Notes under the pieces: model-generated
Seen by the model: only the letters and a program-made list of their open reading frames with translations
Told to the model about the DNA's origin: nothing
Database searches by the model: none
Shown here: positions 25,131 to 34,300 of the stretch, one piece after another
Layout of the letters: each line of letters begins with the position of its first letter
Numbering within the stretch: position 1 is the stretch's first letter
Origin: Mucilaginibacter rivuli
Lineage (GTDB): Bacteria; Bacteroidota; Bacteroidia; Sphingobacteriales; Sphingobacteriaceae
Length of the DNA: 64,000 nucleotides
Assembly (NCBI RefSeq): GCF_019391655.1
Contig: NZ_JAHXPQ010000010.1
Coordinates: 17,442 to 81,441 of the forward strand
Direction: 5' to 3'
Program-made: the position numbers and the translations under genes

Positions 25131-25385
25131 AGTCTTTGTTTTATTAGATGTAACAATATCCTTAAAATTTCTGTTTTATTAAACTGGGCTGCGCTCTAAA
25201 TAATTCTATTGTACATGTAGTTCCTTCCCTCGCTGTTAAGTTAAAATCACTAACTGTCAAACCCGCTTAATGTAACAATTGAGTGAGTTCCTGTTTTTTG
25301 TGAGATTAATTCATGTATTCCATCAGGTTTATTGTCTAAATTGATTTAATTTGGGATACCAATAAATACACCTTACCAACTTAAA

Positions 25386-28364
25386 ATGACTAATAATAAA
25401 AAGCACCCGATCACGCGAAGGTCTTTTCTTACCACAGCCGGTATAGCAACAGCGGCGGTAGCTCTCTATCCTAAAACAGCACTTTTCGCTAAATCGACAG
25501 CCGTACAGCCATCAGCACCCGGAGCCCTGTCTTTAGCAGGCGACTGGCGTTTTGCATTAGATCGTACCAATGCAGGTGTTGGCGCCGGGTGGTTCAGCAA
25601 ACCATTAGCGGCAACTACCAATATCTCTTTACCAGGTATATTGCAAACTCAGGGCTTTGGCGATGAAATAAAGGCAGATACCAAATTTGTAGCGGCCTTG
25701 CCACGCGATATGCGCTGGTATCTGCTGCCACAATATAAACCTTACACCGTACCGGGGAATATTCAGGTACCTTATCTATCGCAACCCGTGCGCCATTACT
25801 TAGGCGTGGCCTGGTATCAGCGTGATCTTGATATCCCTGCCGCCTGGGATGGTAAACGCATTGAATTATTACTTGAGCGCACACGCTGGCAAACCGATGT
25901 TTATCTCGGCGATAAGCTGATCGGCAGCAACAGATCATTGGTGGCACCACATGATTTTGATCTGGGTGTTTTGAAACCGGGACGACACCTTCTCACTATC
26001 CGTATTGATAACAGCATGTTAACACCTGCTTATCGCCCCGATGGGCATGGGGTATCTGATGGTGAAGGTTCAACCTGGAATGGTATTGTGGGCCGCATCG
26101 AGCTATCAGCTACATCCCCTGTTTGGATAGCTGATGCACAGGTATTCCCTAACCTTTCTGCTAAGTCGGCGCAGGTTCGTGTTTCTATTGGCAATGTAAC
26201 AGGCAAGGCCGGCAAAGGTATACTTTCGGCAGGTGGCGTTTCTGTCCCGGTTAGCTGGGATGCCACCGGTGGCAAAGCCATTATTAATGTGCCAATGCCT
26301 AATGCAAAGCAATGGTCGGAGTTTACACCCGAATTACAGCAACTATCCCTGAGCCTTAAAGGTGACCAGGCCGGGCACCAGCAACAGGTTACTTTTGGCA
26401 TGCGCGAGATAAAAACCGATGGCAACCGAGTTTTGCTGAATGGCGAACAATTGCAATTACGCTCCACACATGATGGCGGCGGTTTCCCCTTAACAGGATA
26501 TCCTGCTACAGACGTAGCCACATGGAAAAAGATATTAGGTATTTGTAAAACATGGGGACTGAACGGTATGCGTTTCCACTCCTGGTGTCCGCCCGAAGCC
26601 GCGTTTACCGCAGCTGATGAACTGGGTTTTTATCTTCAGCCTGAATGCGGGATGTGGAACTCGTTTGATACCGAGGGGAAAATGCTCGCTGTTTTGAATG
26701 ATGAAACGGCACGCATGTTAAAGGCATACGGAAATCATCCCTCGTTTTTAATGCTCAACGCCACTAATGAACCCGCAGGACATTATGCCGAACAATTACC
26801 TGTTTGGGATAAAGCCTGGAGAGTAGCCGACCCGCGCCGCCTGTACAGTGATGGCACGGGCCGTTGGTCGCCACCACCGGCCGGGCCGGGTACACCTTTT
26901 GCTGCAGACTATTTAGTTACCGGTAGCCCCGCACGTGGCCCAAGGGGCTGGTTTGGTGGTGACTACGAGGAAAACCTGGCAACCATCAGGAAAGGCACTA
27001 CGGTACCCTGCTTCGGACACGAAATTGGTCAATATTGCGCTTATCCGGATTTTAGTGTTATTGAAAAGTTTAACGGTAAGGGTAAGTATGCTGCATTTCC
27101 TGAAGGCATAGGCTACGGAAAAGTACCTTACATGCACCCCGGCAATTATATCATTATGCAGGATAGTGCCCGTAACCACGGCCTGCTTGCACGTAACAAG
27201 GCACTTGCACATGCGTCGGGTAAATTCCAGGTGGCTTGTTATAAAGAAGAGATAGAAGCGCTGCTACGTACAAAATCATATTCGGGCTATCAATTGCTCG
27301 ACCTGCATGATTACCTTGGCCAGGGTGGCGCGCTCATTGGCCTGCTCGATGCCTTTTGGGAAGAAAAAGGATATGTTACTGCCGATGAGTTTAAACGCTT
27401 TAATAATACCACCGTCCCGCTCATCAGGCTAAAGGAGCGGATATTTACTACGGATAAAAGCCTGACGGCAAGTGCTGAAGTAGCACACTATGGCCCGGCA
27501 GCACTTAAGGGAGTAACACCAACATGGCGCGTTTTAAACAGCGCCGGCAAACCGGTAATGAGTGGCAGCCTGCCCACTTGCGACATTGTACGCGGCAGCG
27601 GACAGGTATTGGGTAATATCACTGCTGATCTGTCTAAACTATCAGCACCTGCCTCCTATTCGTTGGTTTTAGAGCTTGGCGCAACAGGCTTTAGTAATCA
27701 TTGGTCGTTTTGGCTTTATCCTGCAGTTGCCAAAACAGAAGTTCCTTCGGATGTTTTGATCTCAGCATCATGGGATGAGGTAAAGGCGCGTTTGGATAAA
27801 GGCGGTAAAGCGTTGTTCTTATCAGGTTCACCCGATAAACCCTCGCCTGACCTGGCATTAACCACATCTCCCATTTTTTGGAACCGTTTGATGAACCCGA
27901 GCCGTACATGGATGATCGGGTTGCTGAACGATGCGAAACATGGCGCGCTTGCAGGATTCCCTACTGAAGACTGTTGTGACTGGCAATGGGTAAACTTGCT
28001 CCCAAAAACCGTGGCTATGAACATGGAAAGCCTTTCGCCTGCATTGGATATGGTGGTGCAACCTATTGACGATTGGAACCGTAACCTAAGGCTTTCTCTG
28101 CTGTTTGAGTGCCAGGTTGGGAATGGTACATTGATGGTCACCTCGTTCGATCTGTCTAACGATGGAGTGGATAAACGGCCAACGGCTGCTTCGCTGCGCA
28201 GGTCGGTTGTGGATTATATGGCTTCTGCTAAATTTAAACCACATAACAAGGTTTCGGTAGCCGAACTTGAAGCATGGCTACCTGCAAGGTATGTGGCGCC
28301 TGTTATTTTAAACTCGCCCCCGGCAACAAGTGATGTAGCTGACCCCGGGCAAGTGAAACAGTAA
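25386..28364 (+). CDS. Tat-exported glycoside hydrolase family 2 enzyme
   Basis: 992 aa. A twin-arginine signal (I-T-R-R-S-F-L, residues 9-15, then an Ala-rich segment) indicates folded export. A GH2 sugar-binding jelly roll (about 130-270), an Ig-like domain, and a TIM barrel from about 350 follow. The acid/base is Glu462 in A-T-N-E-P-A and the nucleophile probably Glu546 in G-H-E-I-G-Q-Y. A further beta-rich C-terminal region extends to the end. Substrate (galactoside, glucuronide or arabinoside) cannot be read. The gene stands alone with its own terminator, 3 kb from the pectin locus. Confidence 0.87.
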   Translation: MTNNKKHPITRRSFLTTAGIATAAVALYPKTALFAKSTAVQPSAPGALSLAGDWRFALDRTNAGVGAGWFSKPLAATTNISLPGILQTQGFGDEIKADTKFVAALPRDMRWYLLPQYKPYTVPGNIQVPYLSQPVRHYLGVAWYQRDLDIPAAWDGKRIELLLERTRWQTDVYLGDKLIGSNRSLVAPHDFDLGVLKPGRHLLTIRIDNSMLTPAYRPDGHGVSDGEGSTWNGIVGRIELSATSPVWIADAQVFPNLSAKSAQVRVSIGNVTGKAGKGILSAGGVSVPVSWDATGGKAIINVPMPNAKQWSEFTPELQQLSLSLKGDQAGHQQQVTFGMREIKTDGNRVLLNGEQLQLRSTHDGGGFPLTGYPATDVATWKKILGICKTWGLNGMRFHSWCPPEAAFTAADELGFYLQPECGMWNSFDTEGKMLAVLNDETARMLKAYGNHPSFLMLNATNEPAGHYAEQLPVWDKAWRVADPRRLYSDGTGRWSPPPAGPGTPFAADYLVTGSPARGPRGWFGGDYEENLATIRKGTTVPCFGHEIGQYCAYPDFSVIEKFNGKGKYAAFPEGIGYGKVPYMHPGNYIIMQDSARNHGLLARNKALAHASGKFQVACYKEEIEALLRTKSYSGYQLLDLHDYLGQGGALIGLLDAFWEEKGYVTADEFKRFNNTTVPLIRLKERIFTTDKSLTASAEVAHYGPAALKGVTPTWRVLNSAGKPVMSGSLPTCDIVRGSGQVLGNITADLSKLSAPASYSLVLELGATGFSNHWSFWLYPAVAKTEVPSDVLISASWDEVKARLDKGGKALFLSGSPDKPSPDLALTTSPIFWNRLMNPSRTWMIGLLNDAKHGALAGFPTEDCCDWQWVNLLPKTVAMNMESLSPALDMVVQPIDDWNRNLRLSLLFECQVGNGTLMVTSFDLSNDGVDKRPTAASLRRSVVDYMASAKFKPHNKVSVAELEAWLPARYVAPVILNSPPATSDVADPGQVKQ

Positions 28365-28376
28365 TACAACCCTAAT

Positions 28377-28418
28377 AAAGCGAAAAGGTGCTACCATATA
28401 GCACCTTTTCGCTTTTAT
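28377..28418 (+). terminator. Strong terminator after the GH2 gene
   Basis: Near-perfect stem AAAGCGAAAAGGTGCT / AGCACCTTTTCGCTTT with a short loop and trailing T residues. It can also end the minus-strand YciI gene from the other side. Confidence 0.92.
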
Positions 28419-28439
28419 ATTACTCACTTTATCTGTAAG

Positions 28440-28781
28440 TTAATATGCTGTTCTAATTTCCACACTACCGCCTTCATCCAAGGCCGGGCAACCGTGGGCC
28501 AGTGTAATCGCATCATCTATACTATCAGCCTTAACTACTATAAAGCCGCCAAGTATCTCCTTTATTTCTACAAAAGGGCCATCAGTAACTACTGCACCTG
28601 CCTTTAAAACGGTTCCTTGAGGTTTTAAATGCAGGCCATTAGCTGCTATTTTACCTTGGGTGGCTATACCGCCAATCCAATCCATCCATTTTTTATCTAT
28701 TTCTTGCTGCTTTTCCGGGGTATAGTTTAAAGCAGGCTGGCGAAATAAAAAAACGAACTCATTATTTGCTCCCTCGTTCAT
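28440..28781 (-). CDS. YciI-family protein (YCII-related domain)
   Basis: 113 aa, one ferredoxin-like YCII domain. The signature D-G-P-F-V-E-I-K-E-I-L-G-G-F near residues 68-81 and the C-terminal V-E-I-R-T fit the DGPF-type family, often found beside ECF sigma factors; none is next to it here. Predicted to be a small cytosolic protein with a conserved His-Asp pair (H-G-C-P), function not known. Confidence 0.88.
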   Translation of the reverse strand: MNEGANNEFVFLFRQPALNYTPEKQQEIDKKWMDWIGGIATQGKIAANGLHLKPQGTVLKAGAVVTDGPFVEIKEILGGFIVVKADSIDDAITLAHGCPALDEGGSVEIRTAY

Positions 28782-28839
28782 TGTATTGTTGTTTAATTGT
28801 TGTGTGAATTTAAATTATTCTTATAAATAAAGCTCTTTA

Positions 28840-29295
28840 TTACGATTTAAATTGTCCGGGCTGATAACTGCCTGCCGGGGTTTGAAAAGTAATATTGATA
28901 CGGTTATAGCTGTTAATGGTTATAATAGCCATGGTTAAGTCTATCAGTTCCTGTTCAGTAAATTCGGCAGCCGCGGCAGTATAAACCTCGTCGGATACAT
29001 GGGTTTTGGTAACACCTTCGGCAAACGCGAGAGCAACGCGTTCGCGATTTGTGTATACTGTTCCCTCGCGCCATGCATCCAGCATATAAAGACGTTGCTC
29101 GGTTTCACCGGCTACCCGCAGATCTTTTGAGTGCATATCAAGGCAATAAGCACAACCATTAATTTGAGATACACGGAAATAAAGCAGGTGTAATAACTTT
29201 TGTTCAACCGGCGATTTAGCTAAGTACGCACCCAAGCCATACATTGCTTTCATTGCGTCTGCTCCCTTTGCGAAAAAATTGATCCTTGATTCCAT
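28840..29295 (-). CDS. AhpD-like carboxymuconolactone decarboxylase family protein
   Basis: 151 aa. The redox/catalytic motif C-A-Y-C-L-D-M-H (C-x-x-C plus His) is at about residues 51-58, as in AhpD-type peroxidase partners. An R-V-S-Q-I-N-G segment precedes it. Likely a thiol-based antioxidant protein. Its start at 29295 lies about 230 bp from a tRNA gene read in the other direction. Confidence 0.9.
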   Translation of the reverse strand: MESRINFFAKGADAMKAMYGLGAYLAKSPVEQKLLHLLYFRVSQINGCAYCLDMHSKDLRVAGETEQRLYMLDAWREGTVYTNRERVALAFAEGVTKTHVSDEVYTAAAAEFTEQELIDLTMAIITINSYNRINITFQTPAGSYQPGQFKS

Positions 29296-29471
29296 TTTTG
29301 TTAATATTTAAATACTGTTTTTTACTTTATACTTCGATAATGATTGAAGAATAATGAATTGGACACAGCTACAAAAAATATTAGTTTTATTTACCGGTCA
29401 AATCTGTTTCAGGTAATTTAAAGATGCATGCCCTGGCGCAAATCATTTGTACTATATACTGTAATACAGGT

Positions 29472-29502
29472 CTTGACAGCATAACGAAAAAAACTATCTT
29501 TG
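29472..29502 (+). promoter_or_regulatory. Promoter of tRNA-Ser(CGA)
   Basis: CTTG (29472-29475, last three bases TTG), 19 bp, TATCTTTG (29495-29502). Close to the consensus; start expected about 29508, some 20 bp before the mature tRNA. Confidence 0.82.
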
Positions 29503-29527
29503 CACTCCTCAAAAACACCGTACTTAC

Positions 29528-29614
29528 GGAGAGGTGTCAGAGTGATCGAATGTGCCTGATTCGAAATCAGGTGTACTGTTACAGGTACCGGGGGTTTGAA
29601 TCCCTCCCTCTCCG
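29528..29614 (+). tRNA. tRNA-Ser (anticodon CGA), CCA not encoded
   Basis: Acceptor GGAGAGG pairs with CCTCTCC, with a G discriminator at 29614. The anticodon stem CCTGA/TCAGG bears the loop TTCGAAA, anticodon CGA. There is a long variable arm typical of serine. The downstream bases read CAA, so CCA must be added after transcription, unlike the other serine tRNA in the window. Confidence 0.95.
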
Positions 29615-29627
29615 CAAAACAAATTAT

Positions 29628-29652
29628 TGCCTGACATAGCCGGGCATTTTTT
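29628..29652 (+). terminator. Terminator after tRNA-Ser(CGA)
   Basis: Stem TGCCTG / CGGGCA (one T-G pair), loop ACATAGC, then six T. Confidence 0.85.
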
Positions 29653-29695
29653 GTTCATAGCCTTGTTAAATATCGCAAACAAAAATAATTGCAAA

Positions 29696-29746
29696 TATAT
29701 TTGCGCAACTTGAAAGTTGCATATATATTTGCAACCTGAAGGTTGC
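29696..29746 (+). promoter_or_regulatory. ArsR-type promoter with two palindromic operators
   Basis: Two perfect palindromes, GCAACTTGAAAGTTGC (29705-29720) and GCAACCTGAAGGTTGC (29731-29746), share the core GCAAC-N6-GTTGC, centres 26 bp apart. TTTG at 29700-29703, 20 bp, TATATTTG at 29724-29731 form a promoter in which one operator fills the -33/-7 gap and the other begins at the end of the -7 box. The unit is thus a near-direct repeat. It fits autorepression by the ArsR protein encoded next. Confidence 0.85.
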
Positions 29747-29753
29747 TTAATTT

Positions 29754-30086
29754 ATGATGAAAATGAAACAAGATATATTCCAGGCCATAGCAGACCCAAC
29801 ACGCAGAGCTATTTTAACGTTGATAGCTATTCAGGCATTAACACCAAATGCAATGGCCGAAAAGTTTGATATGACCCGCCAGGCTGTATCAAAGCATATT
29901 AAAGTATTACATGAATGCGAATTGATTAAACCTGAGCATAGCGGCCGGGAGATTTATTATCACTTTAACGCCAAAAAGATGCAGGAGTTTGACCATTGGT
30001 TAGCCCAATTCAGGCAAAACTGGGAAACTCAATTTAACCAGCTTGACCATTTATTAACAACAATTAAAGAACAGGGAACCAAGTAA
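29754..30086 (+). CDS. ArsR-family metal-site-lacking transcriptional regulator
   Basis: 110 aa, winged helix only. F-Q-A-I-A-D-P-T-R-R-A-I-L opens the domain, and A-M-A-E-K-F-D-M-T-R-Q-A-V-S-K-H-I is the recognition helix (about 47-63). No cysteine-based metal-binding box is seen, typical of ArsR proteins paired with AHSA1 genes. Either ATG at 29754 or 29757 can start it. Probably controls itself and the next two genes through the operators just upstream. Confidence 0.93.
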   Translation: MMKMKQDIFQAIADPTRRAILTLIAIQALTPNAMAEKFDMTRQAVSKHIKVLHECELIKPEHSGREIYYHFNAKKMQEFDHWLAQFRQNWETQFNQLDHLLTTIKEQGTK

Positions 30087-30126
30087 CATTGATATCAATA
30101 AATATTTAACTAATCATCAATAACTA

Positions 30127-30618
30127 ATGAACAACGATTTGCTATTTGATTTTAACGTTGACAAGGCAGTGAAAACGGTTTACATAACCAGAGAATTTAA
30201 TGCAGGACAATCTTTAGTATGGGACGCTTTTACCAAAGCCGAACTGCTGGACCAATGGGGAGCGCCTGCACCTATGCGCGCCAAAACCAAGTATATGAAT
30301 TTTGAAGTTGGCGGGCGGCGATTTTACGCGATGATAAGCCCCGATGGGCAAGAACGTTGGTCTGTGCAGGAATTTACATCCATCACCCCGAAAACAAATT
30401 TTAAAATGTACAACGCCTTTGCAGATAAAAACGAAAACCGGGAACTGCCAGGTTCTGAATGGGATTACAATTTCAGCGAGCAAAATGGCATAACCAAAGT
30501 GGATATTACCATTTTTAATGAATCGTTTGAGCGATTGGAGAAATTATTAGAGGGCTTCAAAATAGGTTTCACCATCACCTTAAAAAACCTGGAAGAGTTG
30601 TTGGCCACCTTATCGTAG
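30127..30618 (+). CDS. SRPBCC / AHSA1 domain protein
   Basis: 163 aa START-like fold (activator of Hsp90 ATPase homologue 1-like). I-T-R-E-F-N-A, W-D-A-F-T-K-A-E-L-L-D-Q-W and the late L-E-K-L-L-E-G-F-K-I-G-F segment are typical. Such proteins bind small hydrophobic ligands and are commonly co-transcribed with an ArsR repressor, as here (40-bp gap). The ligand is unknown. Confidence 0.92.
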   Translation: MNNDLLFDFNVDKAVKTVYITREFNAGQSLVWDAFTKAELLDQWGAPAPMRAKTKYMNFEVGGRRFYAMISPDGQERWSVQEFTSITPKTNFKMYNAFADKNENRELPGSEWDYNFSEQNGITKVDITIFNESFERLEKLLEGFKIGFTITLKNLEELLATLS

Positions 30619-30661
30619 AAAGCATAAAAAAAATTAAAAATCAATTTAAAAATTAAAAATT

Positions 30662-31096
30662 ATGAGAACAATTAACCCCTGGATCAACTTCAACGGAAAT
30701 GCTGAAGAAGCATTTACTTTTTACAAATCAGTTTTTGGCGGAGAGTTCACAAAGATCATTCGTTTTAAAGACCTGGCAAACGCCGAATTTCAGGTACCGG
30801 AAAATGAGGCAAATAAAATAATGCATATTGCTTTGCCCATAGGGAAACACAATGTGTTAATAGCCAATGACGTTCCTGAATTTATTGGACGCGTAAACGA
30901 AAATGAAAACAGGTCGAAAATATCAGTTAGTGCAGAAAGCCGCGAAGAAGCAGACAAAGTATTTAACGGACTATCGGCAGGTGGAGATGTTGAAGGCCCA
31001 ATCGGTGATAGCCCCTGGGGTACTTACGCCGGAATGTTTAGGGACAAATATGGTATTGAATGGATAGTGGAATTTGATCCAAATTACAAGGGGTAA
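30662..31096 (+). CDS. VOC family protein (PhnB-like)
   Basis: 144 aa. The N-terminus W-I-N-F-N-G-N-A-E-E-A-F-T-F-Y-K-S-V-F-G-G is the typical PhnB/3-demethylubiquinone-methyltransferase-like VOC start, and the second module ends W-G-T-Y-A-G-M-F-R-D-K-Y-G-I-E-W. Function unassigned. It follows the AHSA1 gene by 43 bp and probably completes the ArsR-controlled cassette. Confidence 0.9.
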   Translation: MRTINPWINFNGNAEEAFTFYKSVFGGEFTKIIRFKDLANAEFQVPENEANKIMHIALPIGKHNVLIANDVPEFIGRVNENENRSKISVSAESREEADKVFNGLSAGGDVEGPIGDSPWGTYAGMFRDKYGIEWIVEFDPNYKG

Positions 31097-31214
31097 ATTT
31101 AACCGTATAAAAAGCGGCCGTATAATGCTTAGTTAAATCTGATTTGAGTTTTAATCCACGGAAAGATCAAAATGGTATAAGGTGTTCCATTATAGCCCCT
31201 CCCCGCTCCGCTTT

Positions 31215-31246
31215 AGAGGAATGATAGTGTTATTATTCCTCTTTTT
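31215..31246 (+). terminator. Terminator after the ArsR-AHSA1-VOC cassette
   Basis: Stem AGAGGAAT (31215-31222) with ATTCCTCT (31235-31242) and a five-T tail. It lies in a 238-bp gap that otherwise has no visible gene. Confidence 0.8.
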
Positions 31247-31334
31247 CATTATCAACATATCATCATCAATTGTTTTTGAATGTGGTATTGTGAAAATTAT
31301 ACTTGATAATTATAGCCACAAAGGAGCACAGCAA

Positions 31335-34300
31335 TTATATTGCCTGAAGTTTTATCGATCTGTTGCGTAAGTATTCACTTGGCGATAACGCGTATTGCTT
31401 TTTAAAACAGGTTCCAAAATACTTAGGATCAGTAAAGCCTACAGCATAAGCCACCTGCGAAATGTTTTCTTCTCCGGTGTCTAACAACTCTTTTCCTTTT
31501 TTCAAACGCATGTCGCGTAAAAACTCAACAGGTGTCTGGCCGGTAAGGCTCTTGAACTTTCTGTAAAATGCTGAGCGGCTCATGCCTGCTGCTTCGGTAA
31601 GAATATCTATGTTAAAATCAGAATCCGACATTTTATCCTCAACAACCCTAATCACATTTTTTAAAAACAGTTCATCCTTTACAGTGATGGTTATTTCATT
31701 ATTGTGGGTTGCCGGTTTATCCGATCCTTTTAAAATATGCTCAAATATTTGCTTACGCTGTTTTATCAAATTAGCAATTGATGATAATACCAGATTGTTG
31801 TTAAAAGGCTTAGTGATATAATAATCTGCCCCGTAATTAAGGCCCTCTATCTGACTTTCAACAGATGTTTTAGCTGATAGTATAATAACAGGTATGTGGC
31901 TTGTTTCTGTATTGTTTTTTAGCTTGTCAAGCAGTTGTATCCCATTCATTTTGGGCATCATAACATCGGTTAATACCAGGTCGGGCAAATGGGTAATGGC
32001 TTTTTCCCAGGCTTCTTCGCCATTTTCAGCTTCAACAATATGATAGTTATTACTTAGTTGAATGGCTAAAAAACTACGAAGGTCGTTATTATCTTCAACC
32101 AAAAGTACTAATGGTAAACTTGTATCATAATGGTTTGAAATAATGGTTTGCTCATCCTCCGGCTGGGGATGTAGACGCTGATATTGAAGATCAGGATCGT
32201 CAATAAACACTACATTTTGGTTTTCAAAATGAGCTTTGCCTGTTTTAAGTTCAATAGCCACAGTAAGCCCTTTTTCCTGATTGTTAAATGCAACTATCTT
32301 TCCATGGTGGAGGTCAATCAGTTCTTTTGATAAAGCCAACCCTATCCCTGTACCTTTCAGGTACTGATCCGGTTTTTGTTCGCCCTCGTAATATAATTCA
32401 AAAATATCGTTCAGCTTATTTTTAGGCACACCAATACCCTGGTCAATAATTTTAATAGTAAAATGTTTTAGCTCAACCTGTTCATCAACCTGTATAATTA
32501 TCGTTGTACCGTTATCCGAAAATTTGAACGCGTTAGCCAGTAAATTATAAATAACAATATCCAGTTTCTCTGCATCAATCCAGGCAAAAAGCTGTTTTAC
32601 ATTTGATTGGATATTTATTGTGATTCCCTTTTCGTTGCCAAGCTCGTTAAAGTACTCCGTTATATTGGTGATGAAAGCTATAATGTTAACCTCACTTAAA
32701 TGTAATATTACTTTGCCACTTTGAACTTTTCGCAAATCAAGCAATTGGTTAATGAAACGTACCATGCGATTTGCATTTTTAGTTATTGTGCGCGCATATT
32801 GCAAGCCTTGCGGCGAAAGATTTTCCTGATCAACAATTGCATCAATTGGGTTTAATATGAGTGATAAAGGAGTTCGTAGCTCGTGCGAGATATTGGTGAA
32901 AAAACTTAATTTTAAGTCGGTCAGTTTTTGCTCAACAGCTATACGTTGCCTTAGGCGTAACATGGTTAAAGTTACACGCCTTATCAACTCCAAAATTGCG
33001 AAACCGAGAATAAAGTAAATAAGATATGCCCACCATGTTAACCAGGGCGGCGGTAAAATTGTTATAGGCAGGCTTTTTATGGTGGAGTTAGTGTATAGGT
33101 AATCATCACTGCTTTTTACCTGGAATACGTATTTTCCCGGCGCCAGGTTGGAGTAAGTTACTTTACGATGGTTCACTACATTTTTGCTCCAGGCTGTATC
33201 AACACCTATTAATCGGTAAGAGTAAGATTGCTTGTTTGCAGAACGAAAATCTAACATGCTGTAATCTATACTGATGGTATTTTGATTATGGAGTAAGGTT
33301 ACTTCGGGAGTATAATGAATATCCGTTTTTAAAATACGGAACTGGTTGTGATAGGGTCCTGCATCATGTCCGCTCACCTGAAAGTTTGTAAGAGCCATAT
33401 TGGCGTTTATTTTACGATCGGTTATCGTGGCAGGGTTTAATGATAAAAAGCCCTGTAACGTACCAAACACGAGCGTACCGTTGGGCTGTTTTAAACACGT
33501 ACCCTCAGAGAAGCCGCTTTGCGGCAAGCCATCATAAGAGTCATAATTTTTAAAAGTATTACCTGCTATATTAAACTTAGAAAGCCCCTTTTGTGTAGCT
33601 ATCCACAAGTTTTGTTTATTATCTTCTACGGTGCTTAATATAAAATCATTCGGCAAGCCATCGTCAATAGTGAAAGATCTGAACCTTAATGATCTGATAG
33701 GGTCATTCCCAATGGCCAGGTTTAAGCCCCCGCCCGATGTAGAAAGCCACATTCTGTTTTTAGTATCGCGGTAAATAAACTGTATATCGTTATTACCAAG
33801 GCTTTGCTTGTCATCCGGTATTTTATTGTAGCGGGCATAACGTATTTTTGTATCATTAGCTATCGCCGTGTTTGCTATAAGCAGGCCATCTGTTGTGCCT
33901 ATCCATAAGTTACCTGCGGCATCCTGCTCCAGGTGCCGTATTTTTTGATACAGTATTTTTGGATAGTTTTTAAACAGATTTTTTGCACTGTTAAAACGGG
34001 TTTCATGGTTAGTTGTCACAGCCTGGTTTAAACCAGATCCGTAAGTACCTATCCATAGCCTGTTTTGCTTATCTTCCAAAATTGTGTAAATGATATGGCT
34101 GCTTAAACTGTTCGCATCGCTGTTGTCAACGTAATGGCTAAGCTGGTATTTAGTGCAACTGTTATCAACAGGTTCGGCTTTATATAGCCCATTACCTTTT
34201 GTGCCTATCCACATTGTACCTGTATGGTCTTCAAGTATGCAATAGATCTGGCCTATTACATTATAGGGTTCATTTTTAAACAAACCGGTAATTTCATGGC

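Noticed and set aside
29424..29639. A 71-aa open frame over the second tRNA-Ser
   Set aside because: It covers the tRNA and its promoter, and the translation is the tRNA sequence.
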